Position numbers and translations under genes: made by a program. A stretch of DNA of 25,205 bases from NCBI GenBank assembly GCA_004431415.1, contig QPMI01000045.1, forward strand, positions 1-25,205, read 5' to 3'. A model generated the notes under the pieces. That model did no database searches. It worked only from the letters and a program-made list of their open reading frames with translations, and was not told where the DNA came from. Each line of letters starts with the position of its first letter. Within the stretch, counting starts at the first letter, position 1. The DNA is from Cyanophora paradoxa (Eukaryota; Glaucocystophyceae; Cyanophorales; Cyanophoraceae). Positions 16,942 through 25,205 of the stretch are shown here, piece after piece.

Positions 16942-17829
16942 TCACTCGTCCTCGCCGCGGATCTTGCGGCGGAGCTGCGATCGCCCGCCCCGCCGGTCAG
17001 AAGAGGACGGGGATCGAGCCCGCCGGCGGGGCAGAGGGGCGGGGGCACCTGGATATCCTGTGCGCGAAAGCGGCGGGCGCCGTCAGCCTCCGGCGCGTGC
17101 GAGGGCGAGCGCGGGGGAGGGGGCGTGCCTTGGTTGGATGGTCGTGCGGCCGCGGTGGATCGCCATGAGGTTGGCCCCCTCAAAGGTCTGGATGAGGTGC
17201 ATCTCGGCCGCCTCGCGCAGCGCCTCGATCGCCTCCTTCTGCCAGCGCAGGTCCTCGCAGGTGAAGCCGGCCTCGCGCCGGCGCTTGAACTCGTCCTGGG
17301 CCAGCTCCTTGACCTGCGGCCCGCGCGCCCCCGTCAGCCTCGTCCCCCCGCCCCGCCCCGCGCGGCCGCCCCGGGCGGACGCACCAGACGATCAAAGCGC
17401 GCGTAGGAGATGAGGGGATTAAACGTCTTCTGGTACTTGCGGATCTGAGGGAGAGCGGGGCCCGGTCAGGAACGAGGAGGAGAAGGGGACGGGGCGATGA
17501 CGGGGGCTCGTTTTGTTTAGAGAGAGGGCGGCGGGGCGGACCTCGCGGAGGCGACCGTCCCTGCCCCGGCCCAACGCGCGCGGCGCTCAGCCGCGGAGCC
17601 GGCGGGGCCCGGCGGGGATCGGGGCGGCGCACCGGGGCGGTACCTGCGGGCGCGCTGGGGTGAGGCGGGGAAGGAAGGGCCGGGGGCGCGCTCGCGCTCT
17701 CGAGGCGCACCTGTGCGGCCTCTTGACGCCCCGGCGGCGGGGCGCTCTTCCGCGCGGCCTTGGTGGCCAGGCACCTCCTCGGCGCCTTGCCCCGGTCGAC
17801 CTCTTTGCCGTCTGCTTCATGCGCGCCAT
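16942..17829 (-). CDS. Divergent histone H3, seven exons including microexons
   Basis: Exons (minus): 17829-17711, 17643-17633 (11 nt), 17560-17542 (19 nt), 17444-17385, 17313-about 17129, 17057-17049 (9 nt) and 16974-16942. The tail opens MARMKQTAKRSTG, then GKAPRRCLATKAARKS and VKRPHRYRPG, matching canonical H3 almost residue for residue. TVALRE|IRKYQK is the alpha-N segment. The core follows (FDRL|VKELAQDEF, EDLRWQKEAIEALREAAEMH, FEGANLMAIHRGRTTIQP), and the end is DIQ|LRRKIRGEDE. Lys4, 14, 23, 27 and 36 equivalents are kept, but positions 3, 8 and 9 read Met, Lys, Arg (Lys9 lost), and there is a short insertion after QDEFK. It should package DNA with H4. Single bases are missing in G/C runs of exons 1 and 3, and the exon 5 donor reads GCACGC rather than GT. 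A TATA box lies about 86 bases upstream. Confidence 0.85.
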
Positions 17830-17914
17830 GGCCGCCCGTTACCCCTCGCGGGCTCGTCGGGCTCGGCGGCTCGCCGCTGCCGGCGCTGCACCCGACCTCG
17901 CCTGCGGGAGCCTG

Positions 17915-17921
17915 TATTTAA
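17915..17921 (-). promoter_or_regulatory. TATA box (TTAAATA, minus strand) of the H3 gene
   Basis: TTAAATA read on the minus strand lies 86-92 bases before the ATG at 17829, in an otherwise GC-rich stretch. Confidence 0.6.
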
Positions 17922-19861
17922 GCGTCGGCCGGCGAGGGAAAAGGAGGGGAGGGGATTGCGCGAAGCAACTCACCGGGAGCGGCGGCGGGGAGACGGATTC
18001 GGGGTAGAAAAGAAGGCGCGGGGTGCCGAGGGCGGGCCCCGGGCGGCCCACCGGGACGGGGCGGGAGGGGGCGGCGGCGGCGAGAACGGCGCGGGGCGCC
18101 CCGGCGACCCGACCCTCGAGTCCTCCGAGCGATCGCCCCCTCTTGCGAGCGTTGGATCGACAGAGGGCGGCGGGGCGGGTGAGGGAAATCAAACAATCCG
18201 CCCTAGCGGCCCGCGGGCGCACCGGCAGACGGTGGGACCCCGTCCGATCGATCGGGCTCGTCTTTTCGGTTCGTTTAAAAAAAAGCCCGGGCCGAATTAG
18301 TGTCCTAGGGGGGGGGGTACGTGCCACACCGGCGCCGTACCTCACCTTTAGCTCGCGACCTCATGGAGCTCTAACCCGACCAAATCGACCCCGGGGAATC
18401 GAATGGCGGGGTCGGCGGGGGGCGTAGAGGGGGTACTGGAGCGCCAGGGAGGGGTCGGGGTTTTGATGGCGGCGCAACCTGGCAAAGCCCGGTGAATAGC
18501 AGCCGATGGGTGCTAGTAAACGATCGGGCGGGTTTGGGCTCACTCCGCCGCTCCGGCGACGCGCGAGATGCGTTCGAACGACGCCGGGTCGCTGCCGCGC
18601 GGCTCCTGCCGGCCGAAGGGCGCCCAGAGGCCATCTGCGCACCCTACGATCGTACTGGGAGCGTTTGCCCGCGCGGGCGGGCGGGAGCTCGGTGCGTTTG
18701 CGGGACGCGCCGTCGGCCACGCGGCGGCTCGCGAGCGAGCGCGGACCGATCGGGCGTGTAGCGAGCACCGCAAAGGCCAGCAAACACGTTTCCCGGCCGC
18801 CAGGCGTGCGACGCGACGACCATTTGCCGATGTCTGCGGAGTCCAGCGCAGGCCGAGCCCACGGTCAGCTTTTCATCGATCAAAGAGTGCGAGCTGCGCA
18901 CCTGTGACGTCCTATGGCGGCGGGCTGCAGGATCAGGGATGCCGGTCGGTCGCGCGAGGGTACTCTTATTTCACTGGGGTACGCGTATCGCGGGCCAGTT
19001 TGCAGCAGCAGCCGTATGTGTGCAGTTTACATAAACGAGAACATGTGAGACGGGCGGCTGGGCGCCACGTCGCACCTTTCCTCGAGATTCAGGTGCTTCG
19101 GATCTCGTTCGATTTCCGCCCCCGCCGTCGCCAATTGAGCGCTTGACCTTGCGCAGGCGCAGTGCCCGGGCCGGCGCCGGCGGAGCCCGCGGAGCCGAGC
19201 GCACGGGTGCACGTGCGGCCGGCATCGGAGATCAGATTTCTGCGCGCGATCCGCGTCCGTCCCGCGGCGCGTGCCGGGGAGCTCGATCCGAGGTGCCGTG
19301 CCCGAGCTCGAGCGTGGGCGCCTGCACCTCCAGCCTCAGCTCGCAGCACGCAGCCGCAACGTGCGCGCCGCAGCTCGCACCGGCGTGGGCCGGCGTGCGC
19401 GCCAGCACGAGGCGCCACCCCCCGATCTCTCCATTCGCGTCGGTTTGGAGGAACAGGCTAGGTGCGCAGCTGCAGGCCGCCGATGCGCACCGGCCGCGTC
19501 GTCGAGGCAGAGTAGAGGGCCGGGCGGGGGCGGGCGTGCGTCGCGTTGCGCCGCTGCGTTAGCTGCCTCGTCCCGTGCACGCCAAAAAACTCTGATGCGG
19601 TGTCTGCTTCGCAGGTTTCCTCCGGTGGGGGGCGGACGGCACGCCAGCAGTATTAGAGGCGCAGCGGACCGAGTCTCTTCTCTCGCGCTCGTTGCTGCTC
19701 AGGTACGCGCCGCTGTTATTCGATCGTCCGGCGGCGTGCCCCCGCCCCCCTCTAGAACTCCACCCGGGCCCCGACCGCTGCCCCTGTACCGTTTATCGTT
19801 ATCGATTTATTTTCTTGTCCTTTGAGCTACGTGTGCATCGTAGCTGCTTTCAATTTACCCC
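17922..19861. other. Long GC-rich region without a recognised gene
   Basis: Both strands have open frames, as any GC-rich DNA does, but none shows a domain, a natural composition or a clear splice pattern. Notable only are a G9 run followed by TAC near 18309-18320, GGGGGTAC near 18430, and A8 near 18280. No tRNA or snRNA is recognised. It may be promoter DNA of the H3 gene plus spacer. Confidence 0.4.
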
Positions 19862-20091
19862 GTACCCCAAGCCGCGTTCCGCATTCCAGCGTTCCAGACC
19901 TGCCCTCGCCCCCGGCCCTGCGCCGCTGCACCGAATTGAACTCGATTCCGCCGAGGCCGTGGGTGCGCTCGCCGGGGCGCCGGGATCAGAAGGGGGGCGG
20001 AACGCTGGAATGCACGGAACGCTCCTTACTCTCTCATACATTTAGAATTGGAATGAAGAGAGGAATGCAAGGGAATGCGGGCCGCGGGTAC
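19862..20091 (-). repeat. Foldback repeat copy 3 (inverted relative to copies 1 and 2)
   Basis: The left arm GCGTTCCGCATTCCAGCG starts at 19874. The right arm GGAACGCTGGAATGCACGG starts at 19999; 15 bases of it are the exact complement of the left arm. The AT-rich end ACATTTAGAATTGGAATGAA follows, then AGGAATGCAAGGGAATGCGG. Similarity to copy 4 continues another ~40 bases past GGGTACAAG. Confidence 0.75.
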
Positions 20092-20215
20092 AAGATCGCC
20101 TCCCCATCTACCTGTCTCTCTAGCCCCTCTGGTGAGTTCCTTTTTCAGGCGCTAGATTCGATGAGAGGCCCGGGGTCGGTACCCCCTCCTCTCCTCTACC
20201 CCGAAGCAACGCCAT

Positions 20216-20480
20216 GTACCCCAACCGCGTTCCGCATTCCAGCGTTCCAGACCCTCCTCCCGCCCCCGGCCCCGCGCCATTGCACGCAACCTCAACGCCG
20301 CCGGCGCCCATGGGTGTGCTCGCCGGGCCGCCGGGAGCCAAGGGGGGCGGAACGCTGGAACGCACGGAATTCTCCATACTTTCTAACACATTTAGAATTG
20401 GAATGAAGAGAGGAATGCAAGGGAATGCGGGCTGCGGGGTACAAGAGCCCCCTACGCTACCTGTCCTATCCCTCTAGCTA
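20216..20480 (-). repeat. Foldback repeat copy 4 (inverted)
   Basis: Same layout as copy 3 with its start 354 bases later: GTACCCCAACCGCGTTCCGC, arm GGAACGCTGGAACGCACGG, and ACATTTAGAATTGGAATGAA. It extends through GGGGTACAAGAG and TACCTGTCCTATCCCTCTAG, shared with copy 3. Confidence 0.75.
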
Positions 20481-20579
20481 CAAAGCGAAAACGAAAGTGA
20501 TCCAACCTACACCTGCTCTAGAGTCGCTAGAGTAAACCCGACCCGGTACGCCTTCCGCCCCCGAGCGGGGCGGCGGCAG

Positions 20580-22590
20580 TCACGCGGCAACAGCATCCTC
20601 GTCCTCGATCTCGAGGCGACCGCCCCCGCGCCGCCCAACAACTCCAACCGCTCGCCGACGGCCGGCTCGAGCCCTCGCTCCGTTGCCGCTTGAGCGTCGG
20701 CGAGCCGTCCCTGTGCGCCGAGCGGTGGTTAGCAGGAGGCGCGTCGGAGCGACGGGAACGTTAACATGGTGCACCGCTTGGTCTGCTCTCCTTCCCCGCC
20801 CCGCCCGCAACCCCGCACCCGACCTGCCGGCGCCGCCCGGTGAGCCCCGTGCGCGGCCTCGCTCGTTGGTGGGGCGGGCGAGGCTTTTGCGGGGGCAGGA
20901 GCGGAAGCGCACCAGAGCGCGCGGAGGTCGGCGTCGGACATCTCGAGCCACCGCTTCGCCCCCGACTGCCGCTTCCTGGCCGACGCGTGAGGCCGAGACG
21001 GGGCCCACCGCCCGCGGGGCGGGCGGCCGGGTGGGCGCTCACGGGTCCGGCGGGGCCAGCCGAGGCGGCGGGCGACGAGACGGCCAGGGCGCAGACGGCG
21101 TCGCGGTCCATTGACGCCAGCGTCGCCGCCGGCGCCTCGCCGGGCAGGTGGCGCAGGGCGTAGCCTCGAAGGTCGTCCGTGTTGCGCTTGAAAAAGGTCC
21201 TGGAGGCAAACGCCCGCTTCCTGCACGCGGGCGGCCGTCGGAAGGGCGAGAGAGCCGCGCGGCCGCGCGCACGCGGGGGGAGGAGGGACGCACGCCAGCT
21301 GGACGTCGACGACCGTCCCCTCGTCGCCCTCGGCGGACCTGCACAAAAACTCCAGGGCGTCGGCGGGCGCCGCGCTGCCGCCCGAAGAGCGCGCGGGGCG
21401 GAGGCGCACATTTCGAGAAAGAGCGCCGGGTTCGGATCGCTGCCCCGCACGCCGTCAGCCAGCGGCCACCGGGCGCGCGCCCGCGCCGCGGGCCCGGGGG
21501 CGCGCGCACCAGTGGGAGACGTCGAGTTCGCGCTCCCTGCAGAGGCGCGCGGCGAGGGTGCGGAGGGAGGCGAGGTCGCGCAGCCCCGCCGCCTGCTCCT
21601 CGGCGCCGAGCGAGGCCAGGAGCCTCAGCAGCCGCGAGCAATCCCGAAAGGCGTCGCTCCTGACGGCCGCCGGCCGCGCGCTGCGAGGCGGGCCGGTTGG
21701 GCCGATCGGCCGGGCGCCGGGCGCTCCTCGGCGGGATGCGGGCCGCACCTGGGACCGGAGAGGGACGTGGACGGCTCGGCGTCCGCGGGGGCGGCGAGGT
21801 GGCAGGCGGCCCGATGCCGCCGGCCGGCGGGCGCGGCGTCCACGCGTCGGGCTCGAGGATGTGGCGCACGGCCGCGCGCTCGATCGTCCGGGCCGTGCGG
21901 AAGATCCGGTCCATCGAGAGGCAGCGCTGCAGGAGCGCCGCCTCCGTGAAGACGTGCTTCCTGGAGGCGCACGCGGGGCACCACACGCCCGGCGGCGCGA
22001 GCGCCAGCTCGCCGATGCCGGCGACCAGCGCCGTCCCGCGCGCATCTCGGCGAGCGCCCGCAGCACGGCCGGCACCAGCAGGGCGCGGCAGGCTGCGCGG
22101 ACGCGCGGCGCCCGGCCCGGGCGGCACGCGTCAGCGGCGCCACCGAGAACGAGCGCGCGGCAGGAGATCTAGAGGCGCGGGGTCGGGCGCGACGCGGCGC
22201 ACCGAGGTCAAGGGCCGACTCCAGGACGACGGCACACGCGGCGCGTTGGCGGGCAGCGAGCCCGTCGCCGCGCTCCTGCCGCATCGGAGGTCGATCACAG
22301 CACGCCGGGCAATCGCTCCGACTCGCGGTTTGCGCACCGAGCCCGCGCCGACCATAGCTGCGATCCATTGGACGGAGCGGGCGTGCGCCTCGATCACCCG
22401 GTCGCCGTCCGAGGCTTCCTCGACGGATTCCAGCCCGAGGAGGGCCACGGGGTCGCCCAGCCCCGGGCCCCAGCAGTTGGCCGGGGGCACATCAATTACC
22501 CTTAAAAAAGCTTTTTTTGCCACAGTAGGGACACGCATCTTGGCAAGCAGCACCCGCTCGGCCTCCGGACGTGAGCGCCGGCGCGATCAT
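20580..22590 (-). CDS. Seven-exon protein with CPxC zinc-binding motifs, function unknown
   Basis: Exons (minus): 22590-22203, 22092-about 21850, 21659-21510, 21439-21294, 21220-21043, 20975-20913 and 20710-20580. The ATG at 22590 is in frame with CQDACPYCGKK. One A fewer in the A7 run at 22518 lets the frame continue FLRVIDVPPANCWGPGLGDP and LLGLESVEEASDGDRVIEAH. A second Cys cluster is SDCPACCDRPPMRQERGDG; a third is VWCPACASRKHVFTEAALLQ with an alpha-helical SMDRIFRTARTIERAAVRHI. Later exons are helical (FRDCSRLLRLLASLGAEEQA, ALEFLCRSAEGDEGTVVDVQ, NTDDLRGYALRHLPGE, RWLEMSDADLRALW). The end has DGSPTLKRQRSEGSSRPSAS (possible nuclear signal) and an acidic EIEDEDAVAA. Donors are GTGCG or GTGAG. 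A nucleic-acid-binding nuclear protein is plausible; no family is assigned. Confidence 0.5.
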
Positions 22591-23280
22591 CTCCCTAGCC
22601 CTCCAGCGTTGCTAAACGAACCGTGCGCTTCGCTGCGCCAGGTCCTTCGTCGCCAACGCACAGGCATCGCGCCCGCATCGGGCGGGCGTTGCGCACCCGC
22701 GCGGGGCGGGCCGCACCAACCTCTCCGATTTCGGTCGGTCACAGCGAAAAGCACGTGCGTCGTGCGCCAGCCCCAGGCGCCGGCCCCGGACCACCACTCG
22801 CAAGCTGACGATAGGCGGCGATCGGGCGGCAGAGTCGAGGCAGCGAGTCGAAGCACCCGTATCGGCTGCAGGACCATCGTGCTCGACCGCCTGCCGGTGC
22901 GCGGGCCCCGCGCCGCGCTCTTGCCCGACCGGGCGGCCGCCGCGGCGCCGGCGCGCGGGGGGCGTGCTTCCGCGCGCTGCGGCGGCGCGGATCCGGATCG
23001 GCGATCGTGCCCTTATGAACGCGCTCTCAGGTCTGCGCTGCCGCAGGCAGGCCGCCGCCGGTCCAGCGGGCGCTTTGCCGTCCGACGAGCTCGAGGTGCG
23101 TGCGGACACGAGCCGCGAGCCTAGAGGGCGCTAGCGCTAGCCGTGGCTGCAGGGCCGGCGCCCGCGGCCACCCTATCTGGCCGCTTCGTGCACTAACGCA
23201 GACCTCGGGAAAGACAGGCCCGGCGGCGCGGATCCTGGGGGGGGGTACGCGTGCACACCGCGAATCCAATCCTAGCTCGA
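22591..23280. other. GC-rich spacer, nothing recognised
   Basis: Upstream of the CPxC gene. No TATA box, gene or repeat is recognised. It ends near GGGGGGGTAC (about 23236-23245). Confidence 0.35.
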
Positions 23281-24014
23281 CCTAGCTCAATTGCTGTGCA
23301 GCTTCGCTGAGGTGCATACATACATCTATGCAAATACACATATATACATATCACGATTTCTTCGTCGAATGAAATTAACCTCGCATTATCTGATCTCAGT
23401 GGAGCCGCTGATCATGAGCGGAAATTCGGTCACGGAGTCAGCTCGGCCAACTTTTTCACGATGAAGAAAGCAGATATCGACATGTACGCATCTTCAGAGT
23501 TAGAGTCGGAGATGGGTTGCAACTCGTAATTGGAGAAGAGTCCCACTCGATCCGTTTGTGAGTGCATTCGTTTCGATTTCCACATTTCAGTTCCATGTCT
23601 CTAGCCGTAGCTAGATATAGATCTACCTAGACTAGTACTGTTCACCGGGATATAAGGCCGAACCACACCGTTTTTTTGTCACGTGCATGCATTTCCGGCC
23701 TGAATTCGTGCTCTTGTCGATAATTTTTATGATGTTAATGCATTTGACAAAATCCCACGAATCTCACTGCCCCTGATCTATTTTTTCAAAAAGGCGGTCA
23801 ACATCTGATCTAAATTTGCTCATAGCTCGCGATCGCATATATACGCGTACGCACACGTAAATATATAAAAAGGTACACGTTACGTAATAACTGACGGCCG
23901 GCGTCTTTTTTCACAGGAGCCGCCGTTCCAGCTTCGCAACTTCAGAGCCGGCTCCATCCCGCTGATCAAAAGTCGTTCACTGAAGAAGTTTCGTCGAATG
24001 CACCGCAGTCAAGC
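23281..24014. other. AT-rich region upstream of the right-hand gene
   Basis: Composition changes abruptly near 23280. There are many TATATA, ATACATACATCTATG and AAATATATAAAAAGG stretches (the last near 23857-23872). The latter is a TATA-like signal about 145 bases before the ATG at 24015. No gene is seen. Confidence 0.45.
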
Positions 24015-24916
24015 ATGGACGCGTACGGTGGCGAAGCCAAAGCTCGTCATGATCAGGTCATCGAGCGCATCATCGACCAGTTCGCACAGGAAGTGGTATA
24101 CCTCGGAGTGCCCAACGATGCGCCCAGCTCCGCGGTGGACGACGAGCTTCGCAGCATTGTTGGGGCAAAGAGTCGCCTCTTTCGCTCTCTGGTTCTTCGA
24201 ATTTCACGTTACGATTATCGTGACAAGATCAACCTCGACAAGCCCAGGATCCCGACGACGAGGACGCTTTGAAGGAAGCTCTCGTGTCCTCCATCTCCTC
24301 GACAGCTGAGGAAGACTTGAACAAAGCGCTGAGGGGCTGGTGTCGTCAGTGGAAGGAATCCGGATCGGCCTTCGGCCTCCTTGTCGTTCCGTTGAGCCAT
24401 TGCATCAAGGTTTTCACAGCTCTTCTGGACACAAGAATGCGAGGAGCTCGGATCGACTCTCTCCAAGCGAAGGACACACTCTTCCACGCCGTGTACACGT
24501 CAGTCGAAGCGCTTCCAAATCGCCAGTCCAGCCTACACCCAGCCTCAAAGCCTCAAGCGGTGATCGTGTCTGGTCGCTTGGGAACCAAATACGAGGACGA
24601 TGCGGTAACGCTGTCGTACCTTTTGAGCATTCTGGGTGCTCTTGATCATGATCAGTAAGCGCCCTTTGCTTCTTCATGCACAAACAGCTAATATATATAA
24701 AGATGTAATATGCTACATTTTCTGATCTACCTCTGCCGTATCAGATTCATGAATCAAGGCGCAACTGGAAGCAAAGATCAAGGCCCATTTTCTCAAGATC
24801 AAACAACCGAGACGAAGTTCGCCGGGCTGAAACGGTACGCTACCCACGTACAACTGATATACAATTGCAATTCTTTGCTTCCCACGGCAAGGACTGATCG
24901 TAACTTCATCGATCAG
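24015..24916 (+). CDS. Spliced protein gene of unknown function with balanced composition
   Basis: Not recognised. ATG at 24015 opens MDAYGGEAKARHDQVIERII and VGAKSRLFRSLVLRISRYD. Near 24230 a one-base frame change (or a missed splice) leads to DDEDALKEALVSSISSTAEE, WCRQWKESGSAFGLLVVPLS, KVFTALLDTRM and AVIVSGRLGTKYEDDAVTLS. The exon ends at 24654 with donor GTAAGC. Acceptor TATCAG|A at 24745 joins it in phase to FMNQGATGSKDQGPF and LKRYATHVQLIYNCN, and a further donor GTAACT is at 24917. Codon use is not GC-biased and donors are GTAA-type, unlike the GTGCG donors to the left, suggesting a different genomic compartment. The translation looks soluble and helical, with no transmembrane segment. 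Confidence 0.5.
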
Positions 24917-25004
24917 GTAACTGCAACGAGTGTCGTCGACGTCTGCATCACTCGGGCGGACAGGGTCTCGGGTCTCTTTTACTCGAGAACCTCGGTTTGA
25001 CATC

Positions 25005-25205
25005 ATGGCCCGGCAATCTGAGGCGCTGACGGCTCTTGTGATGTCCGGGAGCTCAAATTGCATCTCAACTATTCCGGCTCCCGCTCGAGCGCAGAAGACC
25101 TGTTTCCTTCGGAGCAACTGTCAAACTGTCAACTTGGAGAATCTGTCCATCAAATGGCACAATCCGCATCTCAACTCTCTCCCCTCCGGACTAACGAAAC
25201 TCGAT
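25005..25205 (+). CDS. Leucine-rich reading frame running off the window (partial)
   Basis: ATG at 25005 opens a 67-codon frame with no stop to the edge. Its end, VNLENLSIKWHNPHLNSLPS then GLTKLD, has the spacing of a leucine-rich repeat (LxxLSIxxNxxLxxLPSGL). Just upstream in another frame, LENLGLTSWPGNLRR has similar spacing, so a frame change may hide a longer LRR protein, perhaps a continuation of the gene at 24015. LRR proteins mediate protein-protein contacts. Evidence is two partial repeats only. Confidence 0.35.
   Translation, partial: MARQSEALTALVMSGSSNCISTIPAPARAQKTCFLRSNCQTVNLENLSIKWHNPHLNSLPSGLTKLD

Noticed and set aside
17040-17160. Read-through of H3 intron 5 as a coding insertion
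   Set aside because: The H3 frame meets a stop shortly after TTIQP, and DIQ is in another frame, so read-through cannot give the conserved C-terminus.
18361-18783. Minus-strand open frame in the 18 kb spacer
   Set aside because: Arg/Pro/Ala composition, no domain, no splice or TATA context. Chance in GC-rich DNA.
19822-20477. Open frames inside foldback repeat copies 3 and 4
   Set aside because: They translate the repeat itself. The same repeat is read in other frames in other copies and no protein is conserved.
24713-25117. A 134-codon minus-strand frame at the right end
   Set aside because: It overlaps the plus-strand exon at 24745-24916, which joins the upstream exon in phase with good splice signals. 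No domain was seen on the minus strand.
1-25205. CRISPR arrays, rRNA, tRNA, bacterial ribosome-binding sites
   Set aside because: No regularly spaced short repeats, no cloverleaf with a convincing T-loop, no rRNA signature, and gene structure is eukaryotic.

Overview
The window looks like nuclear-type eukaryotic DNA, or DNA of a large eukaryotic DNA virus or giant mobile element living in such a genome. No bacterial operon logic is visible. The evidence is direct: many open frames are joined by GT-AG introns whose phases match, donors in the GC-rich part are mostly GTGCG, GTGAG or GTCCG, several genes carry a TAAATA-type TATA box 30-85 bases before the first ATG, and the predicted products are eukaryotic or virus-of-eukaryote families. 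The species cannot be named from sequence alone. A very GC-rich protist genome (for example an alga) would fit.

Layout. 1-401 (+) is the end of a TFIIB-like transcription factor. 591-2709 (+) is a multi-exon Cys-rich acidic protein of unknown function. 2929-3363 (+) is a small protein with a Lys/Pro-rich tail. 3930-4756 (-) is a GIY-YIG endonuclease gene with one intron. 4830-10309 (-) is a long coding stretch whose middle (6608-8140) is an intron-split tyrosine recombinase, preceded by about 2 kb of unrecognised protein and followed by an acidic tail. 10.4-12.3 kb is AT-richer, with two copies of a ~215-bp foldback repeat and a single-exon SKP1/BTB-fold gene (11656-12105, -). 13507-16149 (-) is a multi-exon gene ending in a 2-oxoglutarate/Fe(II) dioxygenase domain of TET/JBP type. 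16942-17829 (-) is a divergent histone H3 gene cut into seven exons, three of them under 20 nt. 17.9-20.5 kb has no recognised gene but carries two more copies of the foldback repeat, inverted relative to the first pair. 20580-22590 (-) is a seven-exon gene with Cys-Pro-x-Cys zinc-binding motifs. From about 23.28 kb composition changes to AT-rich and then balanced, with a plus-strand spliced gene (24015-24916) using GTAAG-type donors and a leucine-rich reading frame running off the end.

How it may fit together. A general transcription factor, a histone, a putative DNA-base or chromatin oxygenase, a GIY-YIG nuclease and a tyrosine recombinase side by side suggest a chromatin/DNA-information cassette of a mobile or viral genome (endogenous giant-virus or mirusvirus-like DNA, or a giant tyrosine-recombinase transposon) rather than a random host neighbourhood. 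No capsid, packaging ATPase or polymerase is visible, so this is inference. Many exons need a single-base insertion or deletion, often in G/C or A runs, to stay in frame. Motif residues and splice phases survive, so I favour sequencing or assembly indels over true decay, but decay cannot be excluded.
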